Part shown: piece after piece, positions 7,318 to 14,369 of the stretch
Layout of the letters: every line of letters starts with the position of its first letter
Position numbering within the stretch: the stretch's first letter is position 1
Assembly (NCBI GenBank): GCA_964482235.1
Contig: CAYZWU010000074.1
Location: 1 to 20,857, forward strand
DNA: 20,857 nucleotides
Source of the DNA: CAYZWU01 sp964482235
Lineage (GTDB): Bacteria > Planctomycetota > B15-G4 > CAYZWU01
Reading direction: 5' to 3'
Notes under the pieces: generated by a model
Seen by the model: the letters and a program-made list of their open reading frames with translations, nothing else
The model's database searches: none
Told to the model about the DNA's origin: nothing
Translations under genes and position numbers: made by a program

Positions 7318-8067
7318 ATGCAGGAAGAAAGAAAAATGGCGCTTTTTCTCGATTTCGAGAACATCGCCATAGGAATCGAGGATTCCAAGTACAAGAAGTT
7401 CGACATAGATCTCGTTCTGAAACGGCTCGTGGAAAAAGGCAAGATCCTCACCAAGAGGGCTTACGCGAACTGGGATCACTATACCAAGTACAAGCGGAAG
7501 CTTCACGAGGCCTCCGTCGACCTCTTCGACATCCCCAGCAACACGCGGGCCGGAAAGAACGCCGCCGACATCCAGATGGTCGTGGACGCCATGGAGCTCT
7601 GCCACTCGAAGGACCACATCGAGATCTTCATCCTCGGATCAGGCGACTCGGACTTCTCCCCCCTCGTCTCCAAGCTGCGCGAGAACAACAAGTACGTGAT
7701 CGGCTTCGGCGTGAAGAACTCCGTCTCCCACCTCCTCGTTTCGAACTGCGACGAGTTCATCTACTACGAGGATATCATGAAGCCCGTATCGAAGCGCAGC
7801 CAGAAGCGGGGGCTCGATCCGAAGAAGGAGGAGCTCTTCGACCTGCTCCTCGATTCGATCTCGGCCCTGATGCGCGAGGGGTACGACATGATCTGGAGCT
7901 CGATGGTCAAGCAGACCTTGAAGAGGAAGCAGCCCGCCTTCAACGAGGACTACTACGGTTTCAAGTCCTTCTCCGAGGTCCTCAAGGCGGCGCAGAAGAG
8001 CGGCCTGATCCAGATCGAGAAGGACAGCCGGAGCGGCAGCTTCATCGTGACCAATGTGAACGAGTAG
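7318..8067 (+). CDS. NYN-domain (LabA/DUF88-like) protein with C-terminal OST-HTH/LOTUS domain
   Basis: 249 residues from the ATG with AAAGG seven bases upstream; a GTG 18 bases earlier in frame is possible. Residues 7-150 are a NYN (PIN-like) domain: Asp12 in LFLDFEN, Asp84 in KNAADIQMVVD, and Asp110/Asp112 in GSGDSDFSPL form the acidic metal site. Residues ~168-245 match an OST-HTH/LOTUS domain (LLDSISALMREG...SSMVKQTLKRKQPAFNEDYYGFKSFSEVLKAA). Known bacterial NYN-LOTUS proteins are thought to bind or cleave RNA, and LOTUS domains bind RNA (including G-quadruplex RNA). The active-site residues are all present, so an RNase role is reasonable. It is divergent from the membrane nuclease-like gene and convergent with a sigma factor gene. 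Confidence 0.9.
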   Translation: MQEERKMALFLDFENIAIGIEDSKYKKFDIDLVLKRLVEKGKILTKRAYANWDHYTKYKRKLHEASVDLFDIPSNTRAGKNAADIQMVVDAMELCHSKDHIEIFILGSGDSDFSPLVSKLRENNKYVIGFGVKNSVSHLLVSNCDEFIYYEDIMKPVSKRSQKRGLDPKKEELFDLLLDSISALMREGYDMIWSSMVKQTLKRKQPAFNEDYYGFKSFSEVLKAAQKSGLIQIEKDSRSGSFIVTNVNE

Positions 8068-8116
8068 CGTCAGGGATCCGGAAAGGGCAAGGTCGCCGGC
8101 GGAATGTCCCTTCCCG

Positions 8117-8965
8117 TCATGCAGAGGGAAGGACGGTCGTCGGGACACGAAGGGCGCACCGCGCCGGTGCGCCTTCGATCTTCACCGCAGGGAGCCGGTC
8201 GAGGAGGAGAGAGATCCCCATGGAGATCTTCTTCCTGGCGCGGCAGATCACCATCTTGAAGTTGTCGTACCTGAGCTGGAGCCTCTTTGCCGCATCCTTG
8301 TAGCTGTCGCCATCCACCTCCACGAGATGGAGCGCCTTCTTCTCGCGCTCGTTGAGCTGCAGCCTGTAGGTGTTCAGGTAGAGCATCAGGTAGATGGCGT
8401 AGAGCTGCTTCAGGCTGTGGATATCTTCCTTCGTCATCAGGCGGCGCAAGGGACCGGGATTTCTCTTGTCCGGTATCGAATCGGAGAGGAGCTTGATGTC
8501 CACGGTCTTGACGCCCCGCGACTTCAGCTTCCTGCGGATCGTGTTGAGGATGATCGAGTAGCTCCAGTTGTAGAAGGAGCGGTCGTGGTCGTGACGGAAC
8601 TTGTCCGGGTAGCGGTAGATCAGCATGAAGACATCCTGAAGCAGATCCGCCGGGCTCAGCATCTGACGATAACCGTTCAGGCGCCTGTTGATGATGTTGA
8701 GGAAGTGCTTGTAGTTGAGCTGGTAGAGCGCCGAGAAGGCCGACACGTCGCTGCTGTCGCGATAGAGCACCATCAGTCGGTTGTTGAGCTGCTGGACGTT
8801 CAGCTCCCCGTCCTCGCAGCGCCGGACCAGCGCCTGGGCGTCGGAATCCTCGGGAAGGCTCTGAAAGAAGTGGACCTTCAGAGCAGCGGCCCGCGCCTTG
8901 TTCCGGAGCGAACGGGTCCGGCTTTTCTTCCCGGATGCCGGTTTCACTTTCGGTTGTGCGCTCAT
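8117..8965 (-). CDS. ECF-like sigma-70 family RNA polymerase sigma factor with N-terminal extension
   Basis: 282 residues, longer than a usual ECF factor (~180-200). A basic, low-complexity N-terminal stretch (1-30) and a linker precede the sigma region 2 part at ~72-150, with SPADLLQDVFMLIYRYPDKF (core binding) and SFYNWSYSIILNTIRRKLK. Region 4 is at ~200-250 (LNEREKKALHLVEVDGDSYKDAAKRLQL...ICRARKKI, a helix-turn-helix pattern). No anti-sigma gene is adjacent. AGGA lies five bases before the ATG. It would direct RNA polymerase to an unknown set of promoters. Region 4 is convincing; region 2 is divergent, so the family call is good but the subgroup is unknown. Its 3' end overlaps a strong hairpin. 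Confidence 0.8.
   Translation of the reverse strand: MSAQPKVKPASGKKSRTRSLRNKARAAALKVHFFQSLPEDSDAQALVRRCEDGELNVQQLNNRLMVLYRDSSDVSAFSALYQLNYKHFLNIINRRLNGYRQMLSPADLLQDVFMLIYRYPDKFRHDHDRSFYNWSYSIILNTIRRKLKSRGVKTVDIKLLSDSIPDKRNPGPLRRLMTKEDIHSLKQLYAIYLMLYLNTYRLQLNEREKKALHLVEVDGDSYKDAAKRLQLRYDNFKMVICRARKKISMGISLLLDRLPAVKIEGAPARCALRVPTTVLPSA
8151..8175 (+). terminator. Hairpin inside the 3' end of the sigma gene, facing the NYN transcript
   Basis: GGCGCACC (8153-8160) and GGTGCGCC (8166-8173) form a perfect 8-bp GC-rich stem with a 5-nt loop; flanking AG/TT bases extend it slightly. It sits 84 nt past the NYN stop codon but within the coding end of the convergent sigma gene. No U-run follows, so a terminator role is only possible. 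Confidence 0.35.
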
Positions 8966-9027
8966 CAGGGTCCTGCCTTCCTGTTCAAGTCAGCTCGACG
9001 GTTGTCGCTGTCGTCCCTTTAAGTCCC

Positions 9028-9075
9028 AACGGTTCCGCAACCGAACGGTCCCGGGGAGTTTTTTTCGGGTTTTTT
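9028..9075 (-). promoter_or_regulatory. Candidate upstream control region of the ECF-like sigma gene
   Basis: Two T-runs, seven (9059-9065) and six (9070-9075) bases, start 11 bp apart, so on the minus strand they are A-tracts in phase with the helix, as in UP elements or curved DNA. Closer to the gene are a small palindrome, CGGTT-ccgc-AACCG (9030-9043), and a direct repeat of AACGGT (9028 and 9044). They lie 60-110 bp upstream of the ATG at 8965. No -35/-10 assignment is possible. The rest of 8966-9217 shows no gene. Confidence 0.35.
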
Positions 9076-9217
9076 CGTGGCAGGAAGGGTTGGGGAACAG
9101 GGGCCGGTTGCTGTAATTGGTTTGTTTATCTATTGTTGGGTGGGTTTGGCGGCTTGAATGGAAAATCCTGGAAATGCCGGGTCAGCGGGCCTGTCCAATG
9201 GATCCGGCCTGGATGCG

Positions 9218-12200
9218 TCATTCCTGCTTCACGGCCACGAGCCGGAAGCCGAGGTTCCAGTGGCACTTTCCGGCGTCGAACACATCGCGCGACGCGGCCC
9301 GGAACACACGAGAGCTGTCGGCGTCGTACGAGCCGCCGCGCAGCGAGACAGTGTGGTGCACCTGGGTGTCGTTGCTCCATTCGACCACGCTCCCGGCCAG
9401 GTCGCGGACGCCGTAGGGGCTCTCATCGATCGGATAGGAGAGCGCGGGCTCGAGCCTTCCCAGCTCGCTCACAGTGAGATTCGCCTCGGGCCGGGAGTGG
9501 CGGGAGAGGCAGAAGGTGAAGTCGAATCGACTCCCCCAGGGATAGCTCCTGGCATCGACGCCGCGCGCCGCCTTCTCCCACTCCTCCTGGCCGGGTAGCC
9601 GGTACCGCCATGGCGAGCCGCTCTCCTCGGCCCGCCTGTTCTTCCAGGCGAGGAACTGCTGGATGTCCTCCCATGACACGCCGAGAACGGGGACATCGAG
9701 GGTGTCCCAGTATCTGGAGAGCCACCTGTTCTCCGACGTGCTCCAGATCGCCAGGATCTCCATCGTCTCCTGGCCCGAGCGGTCCTTGAGGCTGTAGCGG
9801 GGAAGATAGGGAACGGACCTCGGGTCCGGCTCGTTGCGGATTTCCTCGATGATCTCCGGCGTGTTGATGAACTCGAACCACTCGCCCACCGTGACCTCGT
9901 ACCTGGAGATCCAGAATTCGCGGAGATCCTTCTCCCTTCTTTCCTCCGAGTCGATCGCCTTGCTGTCCCCTCCGCTGAAGAAGACGCCGCCGGCCACGCG
10001 CACGAATCCTTCCGGGGACGTGCCTTCAGGGTGGAGGCTCCCCTCGACGCGGACGCTCTGCAGCCTGGGGACGCAGATCGGGAGCCGGAGATCCTCCATT
10101 CCCTTTTTTCTGAGCACGGCCAGGTAGGAGCCCGGAGCGCAGAGGATCGGCTTCTTCAGCGGGAGTGTGCCGATCTTGTTCTCGCTGGTGCAGATCAGCG
10201 GGTAGGCCGTGATCTCGCTGTCGATGCCGGCCACTTCGCCTTCGCCGATCTCGAACCTTCGCTCCTTCCCCTTGTGGATGGTCCCGATCGTTATCGTCCT
10301 CGAAGCCACGGCCTGGGCCAGCATGATGTAGGCCGGGGCCGCCGTGATGCCGCTCTTCTCGGAGAGGGTTTTTCCCTCCCAGTCGGTGGTGAAGACGAGC
10401 CATCCCTGCGGCGACGCCACGCGGACCTCGAGAGGGGGGACAGCCCGCCCGTGGCGCCACATGTAGGCATCCACCATGTCGATCCCTTCCACGTCGCTGA
10501 TCCGGTCGAAGGTCCGGACGCCGGCCTTCCAGGCGGGGCTTCCCTGAACGACCGATCTCACGAGGAGCGATTCGGCGGCGGGATAGCCCTCGATATCCAG
10601 GATCAGATCGCCGGCAGCGAGATCGGTCAGGCCGCCGTCCCGGACCGTCAGGCAGGGATCGCCGGCATAGAATCCGCTGGAGATCGGGCATGGCTCGACC
10701 TTTTCCCCTTCGACGACCTGGACGGGAACCAATCTGTCGACCTTGGCGTTCCTGCTGGCCTTCAGGTAGCTTTCGTAATGGAACAGATGGATTTCGGCTC
10801 CTTCCGTGCCCTTGACCAGCAGCTTGCCGAGGCCCTTGAGCTCCTCCTTGATCTGGGGATCCTGGCTGTACTGCTCCACGAGCCGGGCATAATGCTCCAT
10901 CGTCAGGGTGTCGCCTTCTTCGAGGGCGTTGTGCCACCGGGTCATGTAGTACTCGGCATAGGTCTTCTGAACGGGAGGATACTCGTTCCGGTCCGCAGCC
11001 TCGGACCAGGTGCGGGCATCGTTGATCGCCGAGATGATCTGGTCCTCGACCTCCCGGATCCGCAGGCCGAGGGTGGCGAAGTCCGTGGCAAGCTGCTGCG
11101 CCAGGACCCGCTTGTCCGCATCGGTGTAGCTCCTGGCGATCTCGTCCTCGGCCAGGCTCAGCTCTCTCTTCTTCTTGTTCCACCGCTGCTTCAGCGCCTC
11201 GTACTCCCTCATCAGCTGGCGCACCTTGCCGAGCTTCTCCCGGCTTCGGAGAAGGTTGACGTCGCGCCTGAGGCTTTCGAGCTCGGGGTGGGAGTCGTCG
11301 AGGGAGACGAGGCGACCCAGGGCCTTTGCCGCCTCGGCCAGGTATCTTTCCTCCAGAGACGAGCGGATCAGCGAGATGGCGCCGTCGACTTCGCTATTGT
11401 GGTCGAGGGTTTCCGCGATCCGATCCCAGCGGACCTTGATCATGTACCCGGCGAGCACGAGGATGGCGATCATCGCCACGCTCAGGGCTGCAGAAACGAG
11501 CTTGTGGCGCCGGACCAGCTTCATCGTGCTCTTGATCGGCCCCACGGGCCTGGCCTTGATCGGTCTGAAGTCGAGGAACGCCTTGAGGTCCTCGGCCAGC
11601 TCGCCGGCTTTCTGGTAGCGGTGGTCGGGGTCCTTCTCGAGACACTTGGACACGATGGTGACCAGGTCCTTCGGCACACCGGCATTGTGCTTCCTGATCG
11701 GGCTCGGATCCTTCACGAGGATCTGGCTGAAGACCTGCTCGGCCGTTTCACCCTGGAACGGCGTCTTCAGGCAGAGCAGCTCGTAGAGCGTGACTCCCAG
11801 GGAGAAGATGTCGGCACGGCGGTCGAGGCCCATCCGCTTGCCGACGATCTGCTCCGGCGCGGAATAGTACGGCGTGCCCACGAGCTCGCCCGTCTGGGTG
11901 AGCGATGCCGTTCCCATCTCCCGGGCCAGGCCGAAGTCCGAGAGGCGGCAGGTGCCGTCGAGCTCGATCAGCACGTTCGAGGGCTTGACGTCGCGGTGCA
12001 TGATGCCCTGGGAGTGGGCGTGCTCGAGCGCCTCGGCGAGTTGGATGGCGAAGCGGCACGCCACCTCGATGTAGGGACGGGCAAAGACCTCGTAGCCGGC
12101 CGGGCGGGGCAACGGCGAGAACGACTCGGCCAGGGGCTTCAGGTACTCGGGGATCTTGTCACCGATGATCTCCTCCACCCGGCGGCCCGTGATGGTGAGG

Positions 12201-12763
12201 GGATCGCGGTCCTTCAGGGTGGAGAGGACGGTGTCCATCTGGACGCCGCAGACGAGATCCATGGCGAAGTAGGGGACGTTTTCGATGTCGCCTGCCAGGA
12301 GGATCGACACGATGTTCCGGTGGTGGAGCCGGCCGAGGGCGGCCACCTCCCGGCGGAAGCGCTCCCGGGCCGTGGGGCTCTTGTGCTTCAGCGGGGCCAG
12401 GAGCTTCAAGGCCACGAGACGGTCGGTGCGCTCCTGCCGCGCCAGGAAGACGACGCCCATGGTGCCGCGGCCGATCTCCTTGAGCAGGGTGAACTCGTCG
12501 ATCCTGCGGCCGAATTCCTCTCCCCGGTCGTCGCGGAATTCGAAGAAGAGCTCGGGATCCTGGGCCGCCGACGTGACCTCGATCTGCCGGTCGTCCGTCT
12601 TGAAGACCGACCGGGCCTCCTCCCACGTCCAGAATCGGTCCCAGAGAGCCTCCTCGAGATCGCCGTGGGTGCTGAAGAAGGCTTTCAGGTCAAGGGCTTC
12701 GCCCTTTTCCAGGCGGCTCAGGTAGTCGCGAAATACCTTGTCGGCTTCTGATTCCTTGTCCAT
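9218..12763 (-). CDS. Transmembrane Ser/Thr protein kinase with PDZ-like and inactive FGE/SUMF1-like C-terminal domains
   Basis: 1181 residues. The kinase domain is ~90-397: glycine loop GRGTMG (98-103), Lys120 in VALK, Glu139, HRDVKPSN (Asp258), DFG (Asp276), APE (302-304). All key residues are present, so it should be active. An extra ~55 residues lie between the hinge (MDLV, 168-171) and the helix before HRD. One membrane helix at ~421-443 puts the kinase in the cytoplasm. Outside are a charged helical, probably coiled-coil region (~450-580), a PDZ-like segment (~712-790, VVQGSPAWKAGVRTFDRI), a PEGA-like stretch (~870-900) and an FGE/SUMF1-like domain (918-1181: FVRVAGGVFFSGG, YRLPGQEEWEKAARG, LRGGSYDAD, LGFRLV). 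The FGE catalytic cysteines are absent, so the domain probably binds rather than oxidises. It follows the ECF sigma gene by 44 bp, suggesting an operon. Confidence 0.93.
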   Translation of the reverse strand: MDKESEADKVFRDYLSRLEKGEALDLKAFFSTHGDLEEALWDRFWTWEEARSVFKTDDRQIEVTSAAQDPELFFEFRDDRGEEFGRRIDEFTLLKEIGRGTMGVVFLARQERTDRLVALKLLAPLKHKSPTARERFRREVAALGRLHHRNIVSILLAGDIENVPYFAMDLVCGVQMDTVLSTLKDRDPLTITGRRVEEIIGDKIPEYLKPLAESFSPLPRPAGYEVFARPYIEVACRFAIQLAEALEHAHSQGIMHRDVKPSNVLIELDGTCRLSDFGLAREMGTASLTQTGELVGTPYYSAPEQIVGKRMGLDRRADIFSLGVTLYELLCLKTPFQGETAEQVFSQILVKDPSPIRKHNAGVPKDLVTIVSKCLEKDPDHRYQKAGELAEDLKAFLDFRPIKARPVGPIKSTMKLVRRHKLVSAALSVAMIAILVLAGYMIKVRWDRIAETLDHNSEVDGAISLIRSSLEERYLAEAAKALGRLVSLDDSHPELESLRRDVNLLRSREKLGKVRQLMREYEALKQRWNKKKRELSLAEDEIARSYTDADKRVLAQQLATDFATLGLRIREVEDQIISAINDARTWSEAADRNEYPPVQKTYAEYYMTRWHNALEEGDTLTMEHYARLVEQYSQDPQIKEELKGLGKLLVKGTEGAEIHLFHYESYLKASRNAKVDRLVPVQVVEGEKVEPCPISSGFYAGDPCLTVRDGGLTDLAAGDLILDIEGYPAAESLLVRSVVQGSPAWKAGVRTFDRISDVEGIDMVDAYMWRHGRAVPPLEVRVASPQGWLVFTTDWEGKTLSEKSGITAAPAYIMLAQAVASRTITIGTIHKGKERRFEIGEGEVAGIDSEITAYPLICTSENKIGTLPLKKPILCAPGSYLAVLRKKGMEDLRLPICVPRLQSVRVEGSLHPEGTSPEGFVRVAGGVFFSGGDSKAIDSEERREKDLREFWISRYEVTVGEWFEFINTPEIIEEIRNEPDPRSVPYLPRYSLKDRSGQETMEILAIWSTSENRWLSRYWDTLDVPVLGVSWEDIQQFLAWKNRRAEESGSPWRYRLPGQEEWEKAARGVDARSYPWGSRFDFTFCLSRHSRPEANLTVSELGRLEPALSYPIDESPYGVRDLAGSVVEWSNDTQVHHTVSLRGGSYDADSSRVFRAASRDVFDAGKCHWNLGFRLVAVKQE

Positions 12764-12807
12764 TGTTTCACTCGAACGGCGCCTGCCCCAGCCTGTTCAG
12801 ACGATCG

Positions 12808-13422
12808 TCAAAACCCCTCCCGTTTGATCTCCATGATCTTGCTGATCAGCGTCTCCTTGGCGCGCACGACACGCATCCGAGCCGCGTCGGGACCGATACC
12901 GAGAGCCTGGCCGATTTCGCCGTGGCTGAGTCCCAGAATCTCGCGCATCTCGAGCAACTCGCGCTGCTCTGTCGAGAGGCGCTCCATGGCCCGGTGGACG
13001 CGGATGCGCCGCTCGTTCATCTGAGCCAGGCGGCTTGCCGTTCGCGAATCCGTTGGACCGGCTCCCTCCTGGCCCACGGCGCCGACCTTGAGAAAGGAAG
13101 GAAGCTTGCCTCCGCCTCTTTTCTGGGCGGAGAAGAAGTGGGCGTGCTTCCGGATCCGGTTCGTGGCCAGGGTGTAGAGCCAGTACTTGAACGATCCTTC
13201 TCCCTGCCAGCGGAAGGAGGGAAAGGAGCGCAGCGCCTCCTCCAGGGTGTCCTGCACCACGTCCCGCGACTCCTCGAACAGCCGGAGCCGGTCGCCCATT
13301 CTCCGGCGCACGGCGGCGAGGACCTGCGGCCAGTAGAGGCCGAACAGCTCGTTGAGGGCTTCCTGGTCGCCGCTCTGGGCGCGCTGGACAAGCGCTCGGG
13401 TTGGATCGCCGTTCTGGTCCAT
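12808..13422 (-). CDS. ECF sigma factor, first gene of the sigma-kinase operon
   Basis: 204 residues, normal ECF length. Region 2 is ~10-100 (LVQRAQSGDQEALNELFGLY, ESRDVVQDTLEEAL, FKYWLYTLATNRIRKH), and region 4 is ~138-195 (LSTEQRELLEMREILGLSHGEIGQALGIG..AARMRVVRAKETL). AGGAAG lies seven bases before the ATG. The kinase gene starts 44 bp downstream on the same strand. For some ECF groups (for example ECF43, EcfP/PknT of Vibrio) a neighbouring Ser/Thr kinase activates the sigma factor by phosphorylation instead of an anti-sigma factor. Such a link here is inference from gene order. No anti-sigma factor is seen. Confidence 0.93.
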   Translation of the reverse strand: MDQNGDPTRALVQRAQSGDQEALNELFGLYWPQVLAAVRRRMGDRLRLFEESRDVVQDTLEEALRSFPSFRWQGEGSFKYWLYTLATNRIRKHAHFFSAQKRGGGKLPSFLKVGAVGQEGAGPTDSRTASRLAQMNERRIRVHRAMERLSTEQRELLEMREILGLSHGEIGQALGIGPDAARMRVVRAKETLISKIMEIKREGF

Positions 13423-13625
13423 GAAGGAGCTTCCTGCTGCACGTATCGTCTTTTCACCCCGGAACGAGGCGTTCTGCTGCGAAGGAGATATTCTAACAGG
13501 GAGTCACCCGGAGCTGCCAGCCTGGAGATCTTTGTCGTTTTGGCGGATCTGTGGGAGAATGGAAACGGATTGGTGCTTGGTCGAGCGGCGCGGGAGGACC
13601 GATCGCGCTCGAACGCGCAGTCGGC

Positions 13626-13631
13626 AGGAGG
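13626..13631 (+). promoter_or_regulatory. Ribosome binding site supporting a TTG start of the methyltransferase
   Basis: A full AGGAGG, eight bases before the TTG at 13640. The in-frame ATG at 13559 has GGGAG only two bases ahead, which is too close. The gap 13423-13639 between the divergent sigma and methyltransferase genes therefore holds both promoters. On the minus strand TAGAAT (13490-13495) is a possible -10 box for the sigma operon, without a clear -35. Confidence 0.65.
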
Positions 13632-13639
13632 AACCGGGA

Positions 13640-14287
13640 TTGGAATTCGACACGATCTACAGGGAGACGGAGAACTACTTCGGTGCGGAGCCGTCGGAGG
13701 TTCTCGAGAAGTACCATCACCTGATCGATCGCTCCGGTCAGGTTCTGGATTTGGGGACCGGGCAGGGACGGAACGCGCTTTTTCTGGCGCGCCGCGGCAT
13801 CGCGGTCCATGCGATCGATCCTTCCCGGACAGCCGTCGACATCGTAAACGACACGTCGAAGAAGGAGGGGCTGCCGATCCGTGCGGAGCGGTCCGGGATA
13901 GAGACGCTGGCCCTGGATGCGGGACCTTATTCCGCGATCCTCTTTCTCGGCTTGATCCCCTGTCTTCCTCGGGACAAGGTCGAGATCCTGGGCGATCGTG
14001 CGGCTAGGTGGATCACCGGGAGCGGCCTGCTCTTTGTCACGGCATTCACCGTTCTCGATCCTTCCTTTGCCAGGCTCTCCAGCGAGGGGGAGGAGATAGG
14101 CCGCAACTCCTTCGTGGGTCGGGAAGGCCGAAGCCGGACATTCCTGGAGCCCGGCGAGCTCGTCCGGCTCTTTCCCGGATTCGAGACTGTGTTTCTCTTC
14201 GAGGGGTTGGGGAAGTGGCACAGCCACGGCGAGAATCCGCGGGAGAGGCACGCCGTGGCCGAGGCGGTGCTCAGAAGCTGTTCCTGA
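13640..14287 (+). CDS. Class I SAM-dependent methyltransferase (TehB-like)
   Basis: 215 residues from a TTG start chosen because of the AGGAGG site; the frame itself is open further upstream, overlapping the antisense sigma gene. Motif I is VLDLGTGQGRNALFLARRG (35-53), with the acidic strand-2 residue Asp60 in VHAIDPS. The hydrophobic strand ILFLGLIPCLP (100-110) and LLFVTAF (130-136) fit the Rossmann fold. The spacing and the GRNALFLA signature resemble TehB-type and related small-molecule methyltransferases; the substrate cannot be told. It is divergent from the sigma-kinase operon, and the fucosidase gene follows 82 bp later on the same strand with its own ribosome binding site. Confidence 0.85.
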   Translation: MEFDTIYRETENYFGAEPSEVLEKYHHLIDRSGQVLDLGTGQGRNALFLARRGIAVHAIDPSRTAVDIVNDTSKKEGLPIRAERSGIETLALDAGPYSAILFLGLIPCLPRDKVEILGDRAARWITGSGLLFVTAFTVLDPSFARLSSEGEEIGRNSFVGREGRSRTFLEPGELVRLFPGFETVFLFEGLGKWHSHGENPRERHAVAEAVLRSCS

Positions 14288-14369
14288 AAAGGACTGCATC
14301 CGGTTCGATCGGATTTCGACATTCGCTGGAATTAAGAACGGAAGATAAAAGTAGATCAGGAGGTGACCG

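Noticed and set aside
9051..9075. Plus-strand terminator CCCG-CGGG followed by six T
   Set aside because: Only a 4-bp stem, and no plus-strand gene ends upstream; read better as A-tracts on the minus strand.
9218..9970. Variable region of a diversity-generating retroelement (FGE/C-type-lectin-like target domain at a C-terminus)
   Set aside because: No reverse transcriptase gene and no template repeat with adenine-specific differences is visible in the window.
10031..12751. A 906-codon open frame on the plus strand opposite the kinase gene
   Set aside because: It mirrors codon bias of the GC-rich kinase on the other strand, has low-complexity Leu/Asp/Arg/Gly composition, no domain signature, and the minus-strand kinase is unmistakable.
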